From Caldilineaceae bacterium (GTDB taxonomy: Bacteria; Chloroflexota; Anaerolineae; Caldilineales; Caldilineaceae), in the NCBI GenBank assembly GCA_022823185.1, contig JAJDXQ010000043.1:365396-429395 (forward strand): DNA of 64,000 bases, in the 5' to 3' direction. The notes below the pieces were generated by a model. It saw only the letters and a program-made list of their open reading frames with translations, made no database searches and was not told the origin of the DNA. Positions 42,186 through 50,739 of the stretch are shown piece by piece; positions within the stretch are counted from its first letter, which is position 1, and each line of letters starts with the position of its first letter. Both the position numbers and the translations under genes were made by a program.

Positions 42186-43295
42186 TCATTGAGCGCGGAG
42201 CCTGCGGATTCGGGCGGGCACAGCGTCTTGGGCGATGCCGGACGACAGAATCTGCAGCGAGCGGTCGGCGAGCGGCAGGTCGACGCGAATGCCGCCGCGT
42301 CGGTGCGATTCCCGCAGCGCGATGGCGATTTCCAGCGCTTTGCGACCGTCCAGAGCGGAGCAGCGCGGCTGGTTGCCGGTGTCGATGCAGTGGACGAGAT
42401 CATCGATTACGGCGAGGCCCATACTGGGGATGGTTGTAGGCAGGGGGAAAGGGGCGCGGGCGGGGAGGCCGCGGCCGCGCAAGCCGCCGGGCACCCAACG
42501 GTAGTACTGCGTTTCCATGCCTTGCGCGAGGGAGCGGATCCGCCCTTCGTCGCCGATCAGGTCGAACTCCCAGGGGGCGGCGCCGGTGGGTGTGCCGCGC
42601 AGGAACCCGCGCGCGCCGTTGTCAAAGACCATGTAGCCGTTGCCCATCAGATCCTCGTCGGCGGCGGCCTTGTCGTCCGACTCCATTTCGCCGAAGACCC
42701 ATTCCACGTCGCCGCCGGCGAGGTAGCGCATGGTGTCGATGGCGTGGCTGCCGTTGTGGGAGAGATTGCACTGGGCGTAGGCGGTGATTTGCAGGATTTC
42801 GCCCAGTTCGCCGTCTTCGACCATGCGGCGGGCTTCGGTAAAGAATACATTGTAACGGCGGGAACAGTTGACGGCGATGGCAACGTTTTTGCGGGAGGCG
42901 AGGTCGATGACTTCATCCGCTTCGGCGAGGCTGAGCGTAAAAGGTTTTTCAGCCCAGATCGCCTTGACGCCGGCATTGATGGCGTCGATCATGATTTGGG
43001 CGCGCAGGCGGGCCGTGGTGCAGAGGCTGACGAAATCGGGCCTTTCCGTTTCCAGCATCTGCCGGTAGTCGGCGTAGATTCTGCTTTGGTCGAGGCCCCA
43101 TCGATTGGCGAAGATCTCGCCCTGCTCTGCGTGGGGGTCGGCGCCGGCGACGAGCTCGGTGTGGGGGGAGGCCGCATAGGTCGGCGCGTGGCAGTAGGGC
43201 ATAAAGAACTGGCCCCCCTGCTTGATCTCATCGTCGAACGTGCTGCCCATTCGTCCCAGGCCGATGACGGCGGCTCGAAAGGTTGGATCGGACAT
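42186..43295 (-). CDS. Gfo/Idh/MocA-family oxidoreductase, tandem copy A
   Basis: A 369-residue oxidoreductase with V-I-G-L-G-R-M-G-S-T-F-D-D-E at the cofactor end, A-E-K-P-F-T for the catalytic Lys, and N-G-S-H-A-I-D-T-M-R-Y-L for the substrate domain. It closely resembles the adjacent copy at 43335-44447 along its whole length. It probably oxidises or epimerises a sugar or polyol at a hydroxyl carbon using NAD(P). It follows the other copy by 39 bp. Substrate specificity may have changed between the two copies. Confidence 0.9.
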   Translation of the reverse strand: MSDPTFRAAVIGLGRMGSTFDDEIKQGGQFFMPYCHAPTYAASPHTELVAGADPHAEQGEIFANRWGLDQSRIYADYRQMLETERPDFVSLCTTARLRAQIMIDAINAGVKAIWAEKPFTLSLAEADEVIDLASRKNVAIAVNCSRRYNVFFTEARRMVEDGELGEILQITAYAQCNLSHNGSHAIDTMRYLAGGDVEWVFGEMESDDKAAADEDLMGNGYMVFDNGARGFLRGTPTGAAPWEFDLIGDEGRIRSLAQGMETQYYRWVPGGLRGRGLPARAPFPLPTTIPSMGLAVIDDLVHCIDTGNQPRCSALDGRKALEIAIALRESHRRGGIRVDLPLADRSLQILSSGIAQDAVPARIRRLRAQ

Positions 43296-43334
43296 GCTGG
43301 TTGCTCCTGGCTGTGGCGGGCGGCGGGAGGAATC

Positions 43335-44447
43335 CTAACGGGCGGCTGAGGTGGCTTGTTGCAGACGGCGCACGCGTGCGGGCAGAGCATCGCCGCCGAT
43401 TTCGACGGAATGAATTTTCAGGGACCGGTCAGCGATCGGGAGGTCGATTCGGCGGCCACCCTGGCGGTGCGATTCGCGGAGGGCGATGGCGATTTCGAGG
43501 GCTTTGCGCCCATCTTCGGCGGAGCAGCGCGGGGAGGACCCGGTTTCGATTGCGGCGACGAGGTCGTCCATGACGGACAGGCCGGTCCCCTGGATGCTGA
43601 GCGGCAGGGGGAAGGGGGCGCGGGCAGGGAGGCCCTCGTCGCGCAGGCCGCCGGGAACCCAGCGGTAGTACTGGGTGTCAGTTCCGTTCGCCAGGGAACG
43701 GACGCGGCCTTCGGAGCCGATGAGATCGAACTCCCAGGGGGCGATACCGGTTGGCATGGCGCGCAGATAGCCGCGCACGCCGTTGTCAAAGGCAAGATAG
43801 CCGTTTCCCTTCAGGTCCTCGTCGGCGGCCGCCTCTTCATCGGATTCCATTTCGCCGAAGACCCATTCCACGTCGCCGCCGACAAGATAGCGCATGGTGT
43901 CGATGGCGTGGCTGCCGTTGTGGGAGATATGGCATTCGGCATAGGCGGTGATTTGGAGAATTTCACCCAGCTCACCTTCTTGCGCCATGCGGCGCGCCTC
44001 GGTGAGGAAGGGGTTGTGCCGGCGAGAGCAGTTTACGGCGATGGAGACATTGTTGCGTTGGCTGAGGTCGATGACTTCGTCGGCTTCGGCGAGACTGATG
44101 GTGAAGGGTTTTTCGGCCCAGATGGCTTTGACGCCAGCCTCGATGGCATCCTTCATGATGGCGGCGCGGTGGCGCGCGGTGGTGCAGACGCTGACGATAT
44201 CGGGCTGTTCGGCCGCGAGCATGTCGCGATAGTCGGTGTAGATGCGGTCTGGCGCGAGACCCCAGCGCTGGCCGAAGATGGCGCCCTGCTCGGTGTGGAG
44301 GTCGGCGCCGGCGACGAGCCTGGTGTGGGGGGATGCCATGTAGGTGGGCGCATGGCAGTAAGGCAGGAAGATCGACCCGCCCCTTGTCATTTCATCGTCG
44401 AATGTACTGCCCATTCGACCCAGGCCGATTACTGCCGCTCTATACAT
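43335..44447 (-). CDS. Gfo/Idh/MocA-family oxidoreductase, tandem copy B
   Basis: A 370-residue oxidoreductase with V-I-G-L-G-R-M-G-S-T-F-D-D-E near the N-terminus, A-E-K-P-F-T, and S-H-N-G-S-H-A-I-D-T-M-R-Y-L, mirroring the downstream copy. It is the first gene of the minus-strand run down to the dioxygenase and hydrolase. The ATG at 44447 is well placed behind GGAGG; the frame is open 16 codons upstream of it. A shared ancestor with copy A by local duplication is the simplest reading. Confidence 0.9.
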   Translation of the reverse strand: MYRAAVIGLGRMGSTFDDEMTRGGSIFLPYCHAPTYMASPHTRLVAGADLHTEQGAIFGQRWGLAPDRIYTDYRDMLAAEQPDIVSVCTTARHRAAIMKDAIEAGVKAIWAEKPFTISLAEADEVIDLSQRNNVSIAVNCSRRHNPFLTEARRMAQEGELGEILQITAYAECHISHNGSHAIDTMRYLVGGDVEWVFGEMESDEEAAADEDLKGNGYLAFDNGVRGYLRAMPTGIAPWEFDLIGSEGRVRSLANGTDTQYYRWVPGGLRDEGLPARAPFPLPLSIQGTGLSVMDDLVAAIETGSSPRCSAEDGRKALEIAIALRESHRQGGRRIDLPIADRSLKIHSVEIGGDALPARVRRLQQATSAAR

Positions 44448-45023
44448 GAAGGACCTCCTGGGCGCGGGTCTTTGAATTGCGGGACGCGTCCCCATTCAGG
44501 GACCGAAAACAGGTTGACAGGCAGTTGATTCGCCTTTAGGATATGCTAACGTATTTCCTTGATTTGCGCTACCGCGAAAGACAACGCCCACCTGGTTTAT
44601 CAGCACAGCGGACGCTTGCGCCTCCTCCTGAGGCGGACCTGGCGCACGCCTGACTGACGGTCGGAGACTGGCGAATTGGTCAGGGCGAGAGACCGGGGGC
44701 CCGCCTTGGAGGGGGCGCCGGGTTTTGAAGTCCGACGCAAAGAGACATGTTCCCTGCATGCCCCGGCCCGTTGCGCAGAGGACAGGGCGGCGGGCGCGGC
44801 GGGGCTGGTTTCGCGAACGGGCGGCTGGCGGGAAGGCCGGGGCGCGGAGGGGCCGCGATCCGATGGCAGTGGCGTGCGGTCCGAAAGGTGGGGGTTGGGA
44901 GAGGCCCCGAAGGCGAAAGCAAGAGAGGAGAAGAGAGAGGATTCTGTTGACTTGGATTCGGCGGTAGCGGTGAAGGCGATGCTGTCGCTGGACGACGAGC
45001 GAACATCAGTGGAGGCCGGACAT
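44448..45023. other. Divergent intergenic region with long plus-strand leader
   Basis: This 576-bp gap lies between the minus-strand Gfo/Idh/MocA copy B and the plus-strand Gfo/Idh/MocA gene. It contains a plus-strand promoter (44514-44542), a small perfect hairpin CGCCTC-N5-GAGGCG (44619-44635), and nothing else I could identify. Frames are open on both strands through the GC-rich part, but their translations look random. Confidence 0.5.
44514..44542 (+). promoter_or_regulatory. Sigma70/SigA-type promoter for the plus-strand Gfo/Idh/MocA gene
   Basis: A perfect TTGACA (44514-44519), a 17-bp spacer and TAGGAT (44537-44542, four of six). It would give a leader of about 475 nt before the ATG at 45024. 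Confidence 0.6.
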
Positions 45024-46094
45024 ATGTCGGACGTACACGCAGCCCTATTGGGATTATCGCATCCTCATTCGCTGGCCCATCTGCGCACGCTGCAGGCTGT
45101 GTCGGAAGTGGGCAGCATCACGCTGTGGGACGAGGACGAGGCACTGCTGCAGTCAACGCTGGCGGGGCAAGGGGAGAAGGTCGAGAGGACGACGACGGAG
45201 CTGGGTTCGGTATTGGACGATGAGCGGATCCTGTTTGTGGTGGGTGCGCTGCGGAACGATTTGGGTCCGCCGATTTTCATGCGGGCGTTCGAGGCAGGCA
45301 AACATGTGATCACGGACAAGCCGATCGGCAAGACGGCTGCCGCAAGCGCGGAGGTCGCGGCGGCGGCGGAGCGGGCGGAGCGGAAGCTGGGGGTCTTTTA
45401 CCAGAATCGGGCGCTGCCTCCGATTCGCGATGCACGGCGCGTTGTGGAGCAGGGTCTGATTGGGGAGCTGGTTTCGGTGGAGATGCGGATGATAACGACG
45501 CAGGTTCAGGTGCGCGATCCACGCCACTGGCTCTTCAATATGGACAAGGCAGGTGGCGGCATACTCTCGTGGCTGGGCTGCCATTACATCGACCAGATTC
45601 TGAACATCACGCAGGATGAGATCGTTTCGGTGGCGGCGCAGATCGCGACGCGCAGCGGAGAGGATATCGACGTGGAGGATGTGGCGGCCCTGTCGTTGGG
45701 GTTCGCCTCGGGCGCGGTGGGGACGTTTCACGCCGGCTATATGCTGGCGATGAGCGGAAGCGGCTATCACAATGCGGTCGGTTATGACACGTACGTGAGC
45801 GTGAACGGACGCCTGGGCCGCATCACCTATGACTCAAATGGGACGCCGAACAGCATCTATGTGGAGAGCGCGCATCCAAGCTGGGCATCCGCGCCGCGAC
45901 GGACGTTCAAGTACACGTTTGCCGAGTCGCCGGCGTATGGCGGGGCGTCCGGGGAATCCTTTATGCGCGCGTTTATCCGGGCCTGTCAGGGGGACGGGGA
46001 GCCGCTGGCGACCGGTGCGGACGCGGTCCGGGTCGCCAAGGTGGTGGACGCGGCCTACGAATCGAGCCGCAGCGGGCGGCGCGTCGAAATATGA
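45024..46094 (+). CDS. Gfo/Idh/MocA-family oxidoreductase
   Basis: A 356-residue member of the family, divergent from the three minus-strand copies: the cofactor loop is G-L-S-H-P-H-S (weak Rossmann Gly pattern), the catalytic Lys is in D-K-P-I-G-K-T, and G-C-H-Y-I-D-Q-I is the substrate-domain motif. It likely acts on a sugar-derived substrate as part of a carbohydrate locus with the GH63-like glucosidase (128 bp downstream) and the FAH-family hydrolase. GGAGG eight bases before the ATG at 45024 fixes the start; the frame runs open for another 116 codons upstream, through the leader, without protein character. Confidence 0.85.
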   Translation: MSDVHAALLGLSHPHSLAHLRTLQAVSEVGSITLWDEDEALLQSTLAGQGEKVERTTTELGSVLDDERILFVVGALRNDLGPPIFMRAFEAGKHVITDKPIGKTAAASAEVAAAAERAERKLGVFYQNRALPPIRDARRVVEQGLIGELVSVEMRMITTQVQVRDPRHWLFNMDKAGGGILSWLGCHYIDQILNITQDEIVSVAAQIATRSGEDIDVEDVAALSLGFASGAVGTFHAGYMLAMSGSGYHNAVGYDTYVSVNGRLGRITYDSNGTPNSIYVESAHPSWASAPRRTFKYTFAESPAYGGASGESFMRAFIRACQGDGEPLATGADAVRVAKVVDAAYESSRSGRRVEI

Positions 46095-46221
46095 AAAGCA
46101 GTGGTCGGTGGTCAGTGGTCAGCAGGAGGCGGAGCGCGGACATGAAGCGGGGGGACGGCAGAGGGGTTGACGAGGCGGGGAGACGCCGCGGGGCGGGCGC
46201 AGGGCGAATCGGAGAGAGAAT

Positions 46222-48954
46222 GTGACGAGCAGAACGGGAGGGCTTTCCAGGATCAATGCAGGGCAGACGGCGGAGCACCGGCGCCTGGAATGGTATCGCA
46301 AGCGAACAAACAATTGGAAGCACTGGGGGCCGTATCTGAGCGAACGGGCCTGGGGGACTGTGCGAGAGGATTATAGCGCGAATGGCGATACGTGGAATTA
46401 CTTTTCGCACGACCAGGCGCGCAGCCGGGCCTACCGTTGGAACGAAGACGGGCTGGCGGGAATCTGCGATCGGAATCAGTACCTCTGCCTGGCGCTGGCG
46501 ATGTGGAACGGCAACGATCCGATATTAAAAGAGCGGCTGTTCGGCCTGACGGGCCCGGAAGGCAATCACGGCGAGGACGTGAAGGAGTGCTATTTTTACC
46601 TGGACAGCAGCCCGACGCACAGCTATATGAAGATGCTCTACAAGTATCCCCAGGCGGCGTTTCCATACAGTCAGCTGGTGGAGGAGAACCGGCGGCGGGG
46701 CTACGAGGACGGTGAGTTCGAACTGCTGGATACGGCCGTTTTTGAGGAAAACCGGTACTTTGACGTTCTGGTGGAGTATGCCAAGGCGGACGAGAACGAT
46801 ATTCTGGCCCGCATCACGGTCACGAATCGCGGGCCGGAAGGGGCGCGCTTCCATCTCCTGCCGACATTGTGGTTTCGGAATACGTGGAGCTGGGGGTACG
46901 AGAGCGGTCCGCTGGGCGACGTCGGCGAGCAGCCTATACTGACGCGTCATCCAAGCCCGAACGGGGCGCTGGCGATCAAGGTGGAACATCCCGCCCTCGG
47001 GCCCTATCACTTTTGGGCCGAGGAGGCGCGGGAGGTGATCTTCACCGAGAATGATACCAATTCGGCGTTGTTGTTCGGCGCGCCGAATCGAACGCCATAC
47101 GTGAAGGACGCCTTTCACCGATTTGTGATTAATGGCGAACCTGAGGCCGTCAACCCTGCGGAGCACGGCACGAAGGCGGCGGTTCATTATTTTGACTTCA
47201 TCCCGGCGGGCGGTTCGCGGACCTACCGCTGGCGGCTTTCCAACCGGGATCATCGTCAGCCTTTCGGCAGAGGATTCGAGAACAGTTTGCGGCGGCGGAT
47301 TGCTGAGACGGACGAGTTCTATGCGACTGTTCAGAAGGCGACGCTGAGCGAGGACGAGAGGCGGGTGCAGAGGCAGGCGCTGGCCGGCATGTTGTGGACG
47401 AAGCAACTGTATTACTATGACATCCCGCAGTGGTTGCGGGGGGATCCGATTTTGCCGGCGCCTGAAGGGCGCCGGAACGGGCGCAACGGCGACTGGGACC
47501 ATCTGCACAACTTCGACGTGATTTCCATGCCGGACAAGTGGGAATACCCCTGGTACGCCACGTGGGATACGGCGTTCCACTGCATTCCGCTGGTGATGGT
47601 GGATGCGGACTACGCGAAGCGGCAGCTAACGCTGTCGACGCGGGAGTGGTACATGCACCCCAATGGCGCGTTGCCGGCGTATGAGTGGCATTTCGGTGAT
47701 GTCAACCCGCCGGTGCATGCCTGGGCCGTGTGGCGGGTATACAAGATTGACGCCCGTCAGAGCGGCATACCGGACAGGCCGTTTCTGGAGGGGCTTTTCC
47801 ATAAGCTCCTGCTCAACTTTACGTGGTGGGTCAACCGCAAGGACGAGGACGGCAACAATGTCTTCCAGGGCGGTTTCCTGGGGTTGGACAACATCAGCGT
47901 TTTCGATCGCAGCGCGGGCTTGCCGGAAGGCGGCCACATCGATCAGTCGGACGGAACCGCGTGGATGGGCTTTTATTGCCTGATGATGATGAAGATCGCC
48001 CTGGAGCTGGCCGAGCAGGATTCGGTTTACCAGGATATTTCAACGAACTTTTCGGTATACCAGGATATGGCGACGAAGTTCTTCGAACATTTCCTGCGCA
48101 TTGCCACGGCGATGAACGAAGAGAGGGGGGGCGGCGTTTCGCTTTGGGATGAGAAGGACCGCTTCTACTACGATCTGCTGCATATGCACGACGGGACTCT
48201 TATCCCGCTGAAGGTTCGGTCGATGGTCGGGCTGATCCCGCTTTTTGCCGTGGAAACGTTGGAGCCGCGTTTGATGTCCTCGTTGCCGGAGTTCAACCGG
48301 CGCACGCACTGGTTCATCAAGAACAGACCGCGCCTTGCCGCGACGATCAGCAGCATAGACGCGCCTGGCGTGGGGGAGCGCTACCTCACTTCACTGCTTT
48401 CCCGGGACAAGCTGGAGAGCATCTTGCGCTACCTTCTGGACGAGGAGGAGTTTCTGTCTCCTTATGGCATCCGATCGCTTTCGAAGGTCCATGAGAAGCA
48501 GCCCTACCACGTTCACGTCGGGGACAGGACCTTTGCGATACAGTATGAGCCGGCGGAGTCCCGCTCGGGCATGTACGGCGGAAATTCCAACTGGCGGGGA
48601 CCCGTCTGGTTCCCGATTAATTTTCTGATTATTGAGAGCCTGCAACGCTATCATCACTACTATGGCGACGCGCTGAAGGTGGAGTGCCCGACGGGGTCCG
48701 GCGTGTGGATGACGCTGGATGAGGTGGCGGTGGAACTTTCGCGGCGGCTGATGCGGCTCTTCCTGCGCGACGGCGATGGAAGGCGTCCATTTCATGGGGA
48801 GAAGCCGCTCTACCAGGAGGATCCACACTGGCGGGAGTATATTTTGTTCCACGAGTATTTCAACGGAGACGATGGAACTGGGTTGGGCGCCAGCCACCAG
48901 ACAGGGTGGACGGGTCTTGTGGCGAAACTGCTGCAACAGTCCGGCGGGCTTTGA
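46222..48954 (+). CDS. GH63-like glucosidase (MGH1-type)
   Basis: A 910-residue cytoplasmic glycoside hydrolase of the GH63-like family. It has an N-terminal beta-rich part (to about 400) and an alpha/alpha-barrel with W-Y-A-T-W-D-T-A-F-H and G-A-L-P-A-Y-E-W-H-F-G-D-V-N-P-P. No signal peptide is seen. GTG at 46222 is the start: GGAGAG lies upstream, and the overlapping ATG at 46220 is followed at once by a stop. A 30-bp imperfect tandem duplication (48021-48080) inserts about ten residues, S-V-Y-Q-D repeated. Likely substrates are short glucosides or mannosylglycerate-type solutes. The neighbours (Gfo/Idh/MocA, FAH-family) fit sugar-conjugate breakdown. Confidence 0.87.
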   Translation: MTSRTGGLSRINAGQTAEHRRLEWYRKRTNNWKHWGPYLSERAWGTVREDYSANGDTWNYFSHDQARSRAYRWNEDGLAGICDRNQYLCLALAMWNGNDPILKERLFGLTGPEGNHGEDVKECYFYLDSSPTHSYMKMLYKYPQAAFPYSQLVEENRRRGYEDGEFELLDTAVFEENRYFDVLVEYAKADENDILARITVTNRGPEGARFHLLPTLWFRNTWSWGYESGPLGDVGEQPILTRHPSPNGALAIKVEHPALGPYHFWAEEAREVIFTENDTNSALLFGAPNRTPYVKDAFHRFVINGEPEAVNPAEHGTKAAVHYFDFIPAGGSRTYRWRLSNRDHRQPFGRGFENSLRRRIAETDEFYATVQKATLSEDERRVQRQALAGMLWTKQLYYYDIPQWLRGDPILPAPEGRRNGRNGDWDHLHNFDVISMPDKWEYPWYATWDTAFHCIPLVMVDADYAKRQLTLSTREWYMHPNGALPAYEWHFGDVNPPVHAWAVWRVYKIDARQSGIPDRPFLEGLFHKLLLNFTWWVNRKDEDGNNVFQGGFLGLDNISVFDRSAGLPEGGHIDQSDGTAWMGFYCLMMMKIALELAEQDSVYQDISTNFSVYQDMATKFFEHFLRIATAMNEERGGGVSLWDEKDRFYYDLLHMHDGTLIPLKVRSMVGLIPLFAVETLEPRLMSSLPEFNRRTHWFIKNRPRLAATISSIDAPGVGERYLTSLLSRDKLESILRYLLDEEEFLSPYGIRSLSKVHEKQPYHVHVGDRTFAIQYEPAESRSGMYGGNSNWRGPVWFPINFLIIESLQRYHHYYGDALKVECPTGSGVWMTLDEVAVELSRRLMRLFLRDGDGRRPFHGEKPLYQEDPHWREYILFHEYFNGDDGTGLGASHQTGWTGLVAKLLQQSGGL
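48021..48080 (+). repeat. Imperfect 30-bp tandem duplication inside the glucosidase gene
   Basis: Bases 48021-48050 and 48051-48080 match at 25 of 30 positions. Both encode a version of F-S-V-Y-Q-D-x-x-T-x-F. The copy is in frame, so it lengthens a helix region of the alpha/alpha-barrel by ten residues without breaking the gene. Confidence 0.8.
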
Positions 48955-49033
48955 ACAGGCAAGCGGGCACGAAGACGAAGGACGGAAATCCAGACATTCG
49001 GATTGTCACAGATTGGAACAGGGGAAGAGGACG

Positions 49034-49963
49034 ATGAAACTGGCGACGTATGTGGGGCACGCAGGGGAACGCGTAGGCGCGGTGGAAGGGGATCACATAT
49101 ACGATCTGCAGGGCGCGATGGAGGCGAGCAGGCTGGGGGACCCGGCTTCGGTCGCGGACATGCTGACTCTGCTGGGATCGGGGGAGGCCGCGATGGAGGG
49201 CGTTCAGGCTACGTTAGACTGGGCCAGGAACAAGAACGGGCCGGAACTGAAGATTCCGCTGCACGAGGTCACTCTGAAGGCGCCACTGCCCTGTCCTGGC
49301 AAGCTGATGTGTCTGGCGGGCAACTATGCCAGCCATATCGAGGAAGGGGGAGGCTCCTACATCGGCAAGGAGAAGATGATCCCGCGCTTTTTCATAAAGC
49401 CCAGTTCATCGGTGACGGCAACGAAGCAGCCGATACGGATTCCTCCGTCGACCGGTTTCGCTGACTGGGAGTTGGAGCTGGCGGTGGTGGTTGGGAAACG
49501 CGGCCGCGACCTGACGCCGGACCAGGCGGAAGCGCATATCATGGGCTACACGATTTTCAATGACATATCGGCGCGGGAGTTGACGTTTCGCAATGAGCTG
49601 GAGGAGCAGGAAGGAGACTGGTTCTTCGACTGGCTGGTGGGCAAGTGGCTGGACACGTTTGGGCCGATGGGGCCGTGGATCACGACGCGGGACGAGGTTC
49701 CCCGCGCCGACCAGTTGCGCATGCGCCTGTGGCACAACGAAACACTCCAGCAGGACGCGAACTCCGGACAGATGATCTTTTCGCCGGCGGAGGCGCTCTC
49801 GTTTGTTTCGCAGTTTGTGACGCTGGAGCCGGGCGACCTGCTGAGCACGGGCACGCTGGCGGGCGTCGGCCATGCCAAGAAAGTTCGGCTGGAGCCGGGA
49901 GACCGGATCAAGGGAGAGATTGAAGGTCTGGGCGTGCTGGAGAACACGGTTGAGGCCCTTTGA
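49034..49963 (+). CDS. Fumarylacetoacetate hydrolase (FAH) family protein
   Basis: A 309-residue FAH-superfamily enzyme. The core begins C-L-A-G-N-Y-A-S-H, then F-I-K-P-S-S-S-V, and the metal-ligand acidic set D-W-E-L-E-L-A-V-V-V-G-K. G-Y-T-I-F-N-D-I-S-A-R-E-L-T-F-R (usually D-I-S-A-R-D) and the C-terminal L-S-T-G-T-L-A-G-V-G follow. Members cleave or decarboxylate 2-oxo acids such as fumarylpyruvate, 2-keto-3-deoxy acids or fucose/arabinose-derived acids. The N-terminus (1-80) is the small beta domain seen in sugar-acid dehydratase or hydrolase members. GGAAGAGG lies just before the ATG at 49034. It follows the glucosidase gene by 79 bp. Confidence 0.9.
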   Translation: MKLATYVGHAGERVGAVEGDHIYDLQGAMEASRLGDPASVADMLTLLGSGEAAMEGVQATLDWARNKNGPELKIPLHEVTLKAPLPCPGKLMCLAGNYASHIEEGGGSYIGKEKMIPRFFIKPSSSVTATKQPIRIPPSTGFADWELELAVVVGKRGRDLTPDQAEAHIMGYTIFNDISARELTFRNELEEQEGDWFFDWLVGKWLDTFGPMGPWITTRDEVPRADQLRMRLWHNETLQQDANSGQMIFSPAEALSFVSQFVTLEPGDLLSTGTLAGVGHAKKVRLEPGDRIKGEIEGLGVLENTVEAL

Positions 49964-50032
49964 AACGACCGGGAAGGACCCGAAGCCTGGCGCGAAACGG
50001 GTTGGCCGGTAGATGAAAAAGGGAGGCATTCC

Positions 50033-50710
50033 ATGCCTTGCAGCTGTTGTGGACAGCCGGATTCTGGCGACTACGAAGGGATGTTTGATGCGGCGTGGGC
50101 GGGGAGAGAGGCGGACGCCTATATACGTCATGGGCTTGAAACGCGCGCCAAGCGGCTGATCGACCATCTTGTCAAAAACTGTGACGGGCCTATGCGTGTG
50201 TTGGACGTTGGCAGCGGGGCGGGCGGGGTCCATCACGAGCTGCTTCGGCGGGGCTTTGCCGCCAGCGTGGTCGCGGTCGAGGCCTCATCCGCGTATATTA
50301 AGGCGGCGCAGGAGATAGGCGTCCGGCTGGGGCAGGAGGGCCAGGTACAGTATATTCACGGCGACTTTACCAGCGCAGCAGGCGCGGTCGGGACGGCGGA
50401 CGCGGTGATCCTGGACCGTGTGATCTGCTGCTATCCCCATTTGAAGCAGCTACTGGGGGCCTCCACAAGCAAGGCGGAGCGGTTCCTGGCGCTGAGCTAT
50501 CCTCGTGAGAATTGGTGGGTGCGCTTGGCATTCGGGCTGTTCAATTTGTACCTCAAGATAAAACGCAAGGATTTTCGGACATTTGTGCATCCCCACCGAG
50601 AGGTACATCTGATCGCAGAAGGGGATGGGTTGGAGCCGGTTCACGCGGCAACGGAAGGGATGTGGCAGATCACAGTGTTTGAACGGGTTGGATCGGGTTC
50701 TGCGGCGTAG
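50033..50710 (+). CDS. Class I SAM-dependent methyltransferase with Cys-rich N-terminus
   Basis: A 225-residue methyltransferase. The SAM loop is V-L-D-V-G-S-G-A-G-G (57-65), followed by V-V-A-V-E-A-S (acidic residue binding ribose), a G-D-F post-II motif and a D-R-V-I-C-C-Y motif. The N-terminus carries C-S-C-C, which might bind a metal or stay structural. The general layout (Cys-rich start, then Y-E-G-M-F-D) recalls a set of BchM-like methyltransferases, but there are no chlorophyll genes here. GGGAGG precedes the ATG at 50033. The target is unknown. Confidence 0.82.
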   Translation: MPCSCCGQPDSGDYEGMFDAAWAGREADAYIRHGLETRAKRLIDHLVKNCDGPMRVLDVGSGAGGVHHELLRRGFAASVVAVEASSAYIKAAQEIGVRLGQEGQVQYIHGDFTSAAGAVGTADAVILDRVICCYPHLKQLLGASTSKAERFLALSYPRENWWVRLAFGLFNLYLKIKRKDFRTFVHPHREVHLIAEGDGLEPVHAATEGMWQITVFERVGSGSAA

Positions 50711-50739
50711 GTCAAACTCCTTTTATCGCCTCTTACAGA

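Noticed and set aside
46220..46222. ATG at 46220 as the start of the glucosidase.
   Set aside because: It is followed directly by TGA (ATGTGA), so the overlapping GTG at 46222 must be used.
48776..49033. An upstream extension of the FAH-family gene.
   Set aside because: The frame is open but overlaps the end of the glucosidase gene and lacks a ribosome-binding site, whereas 49034 has one.
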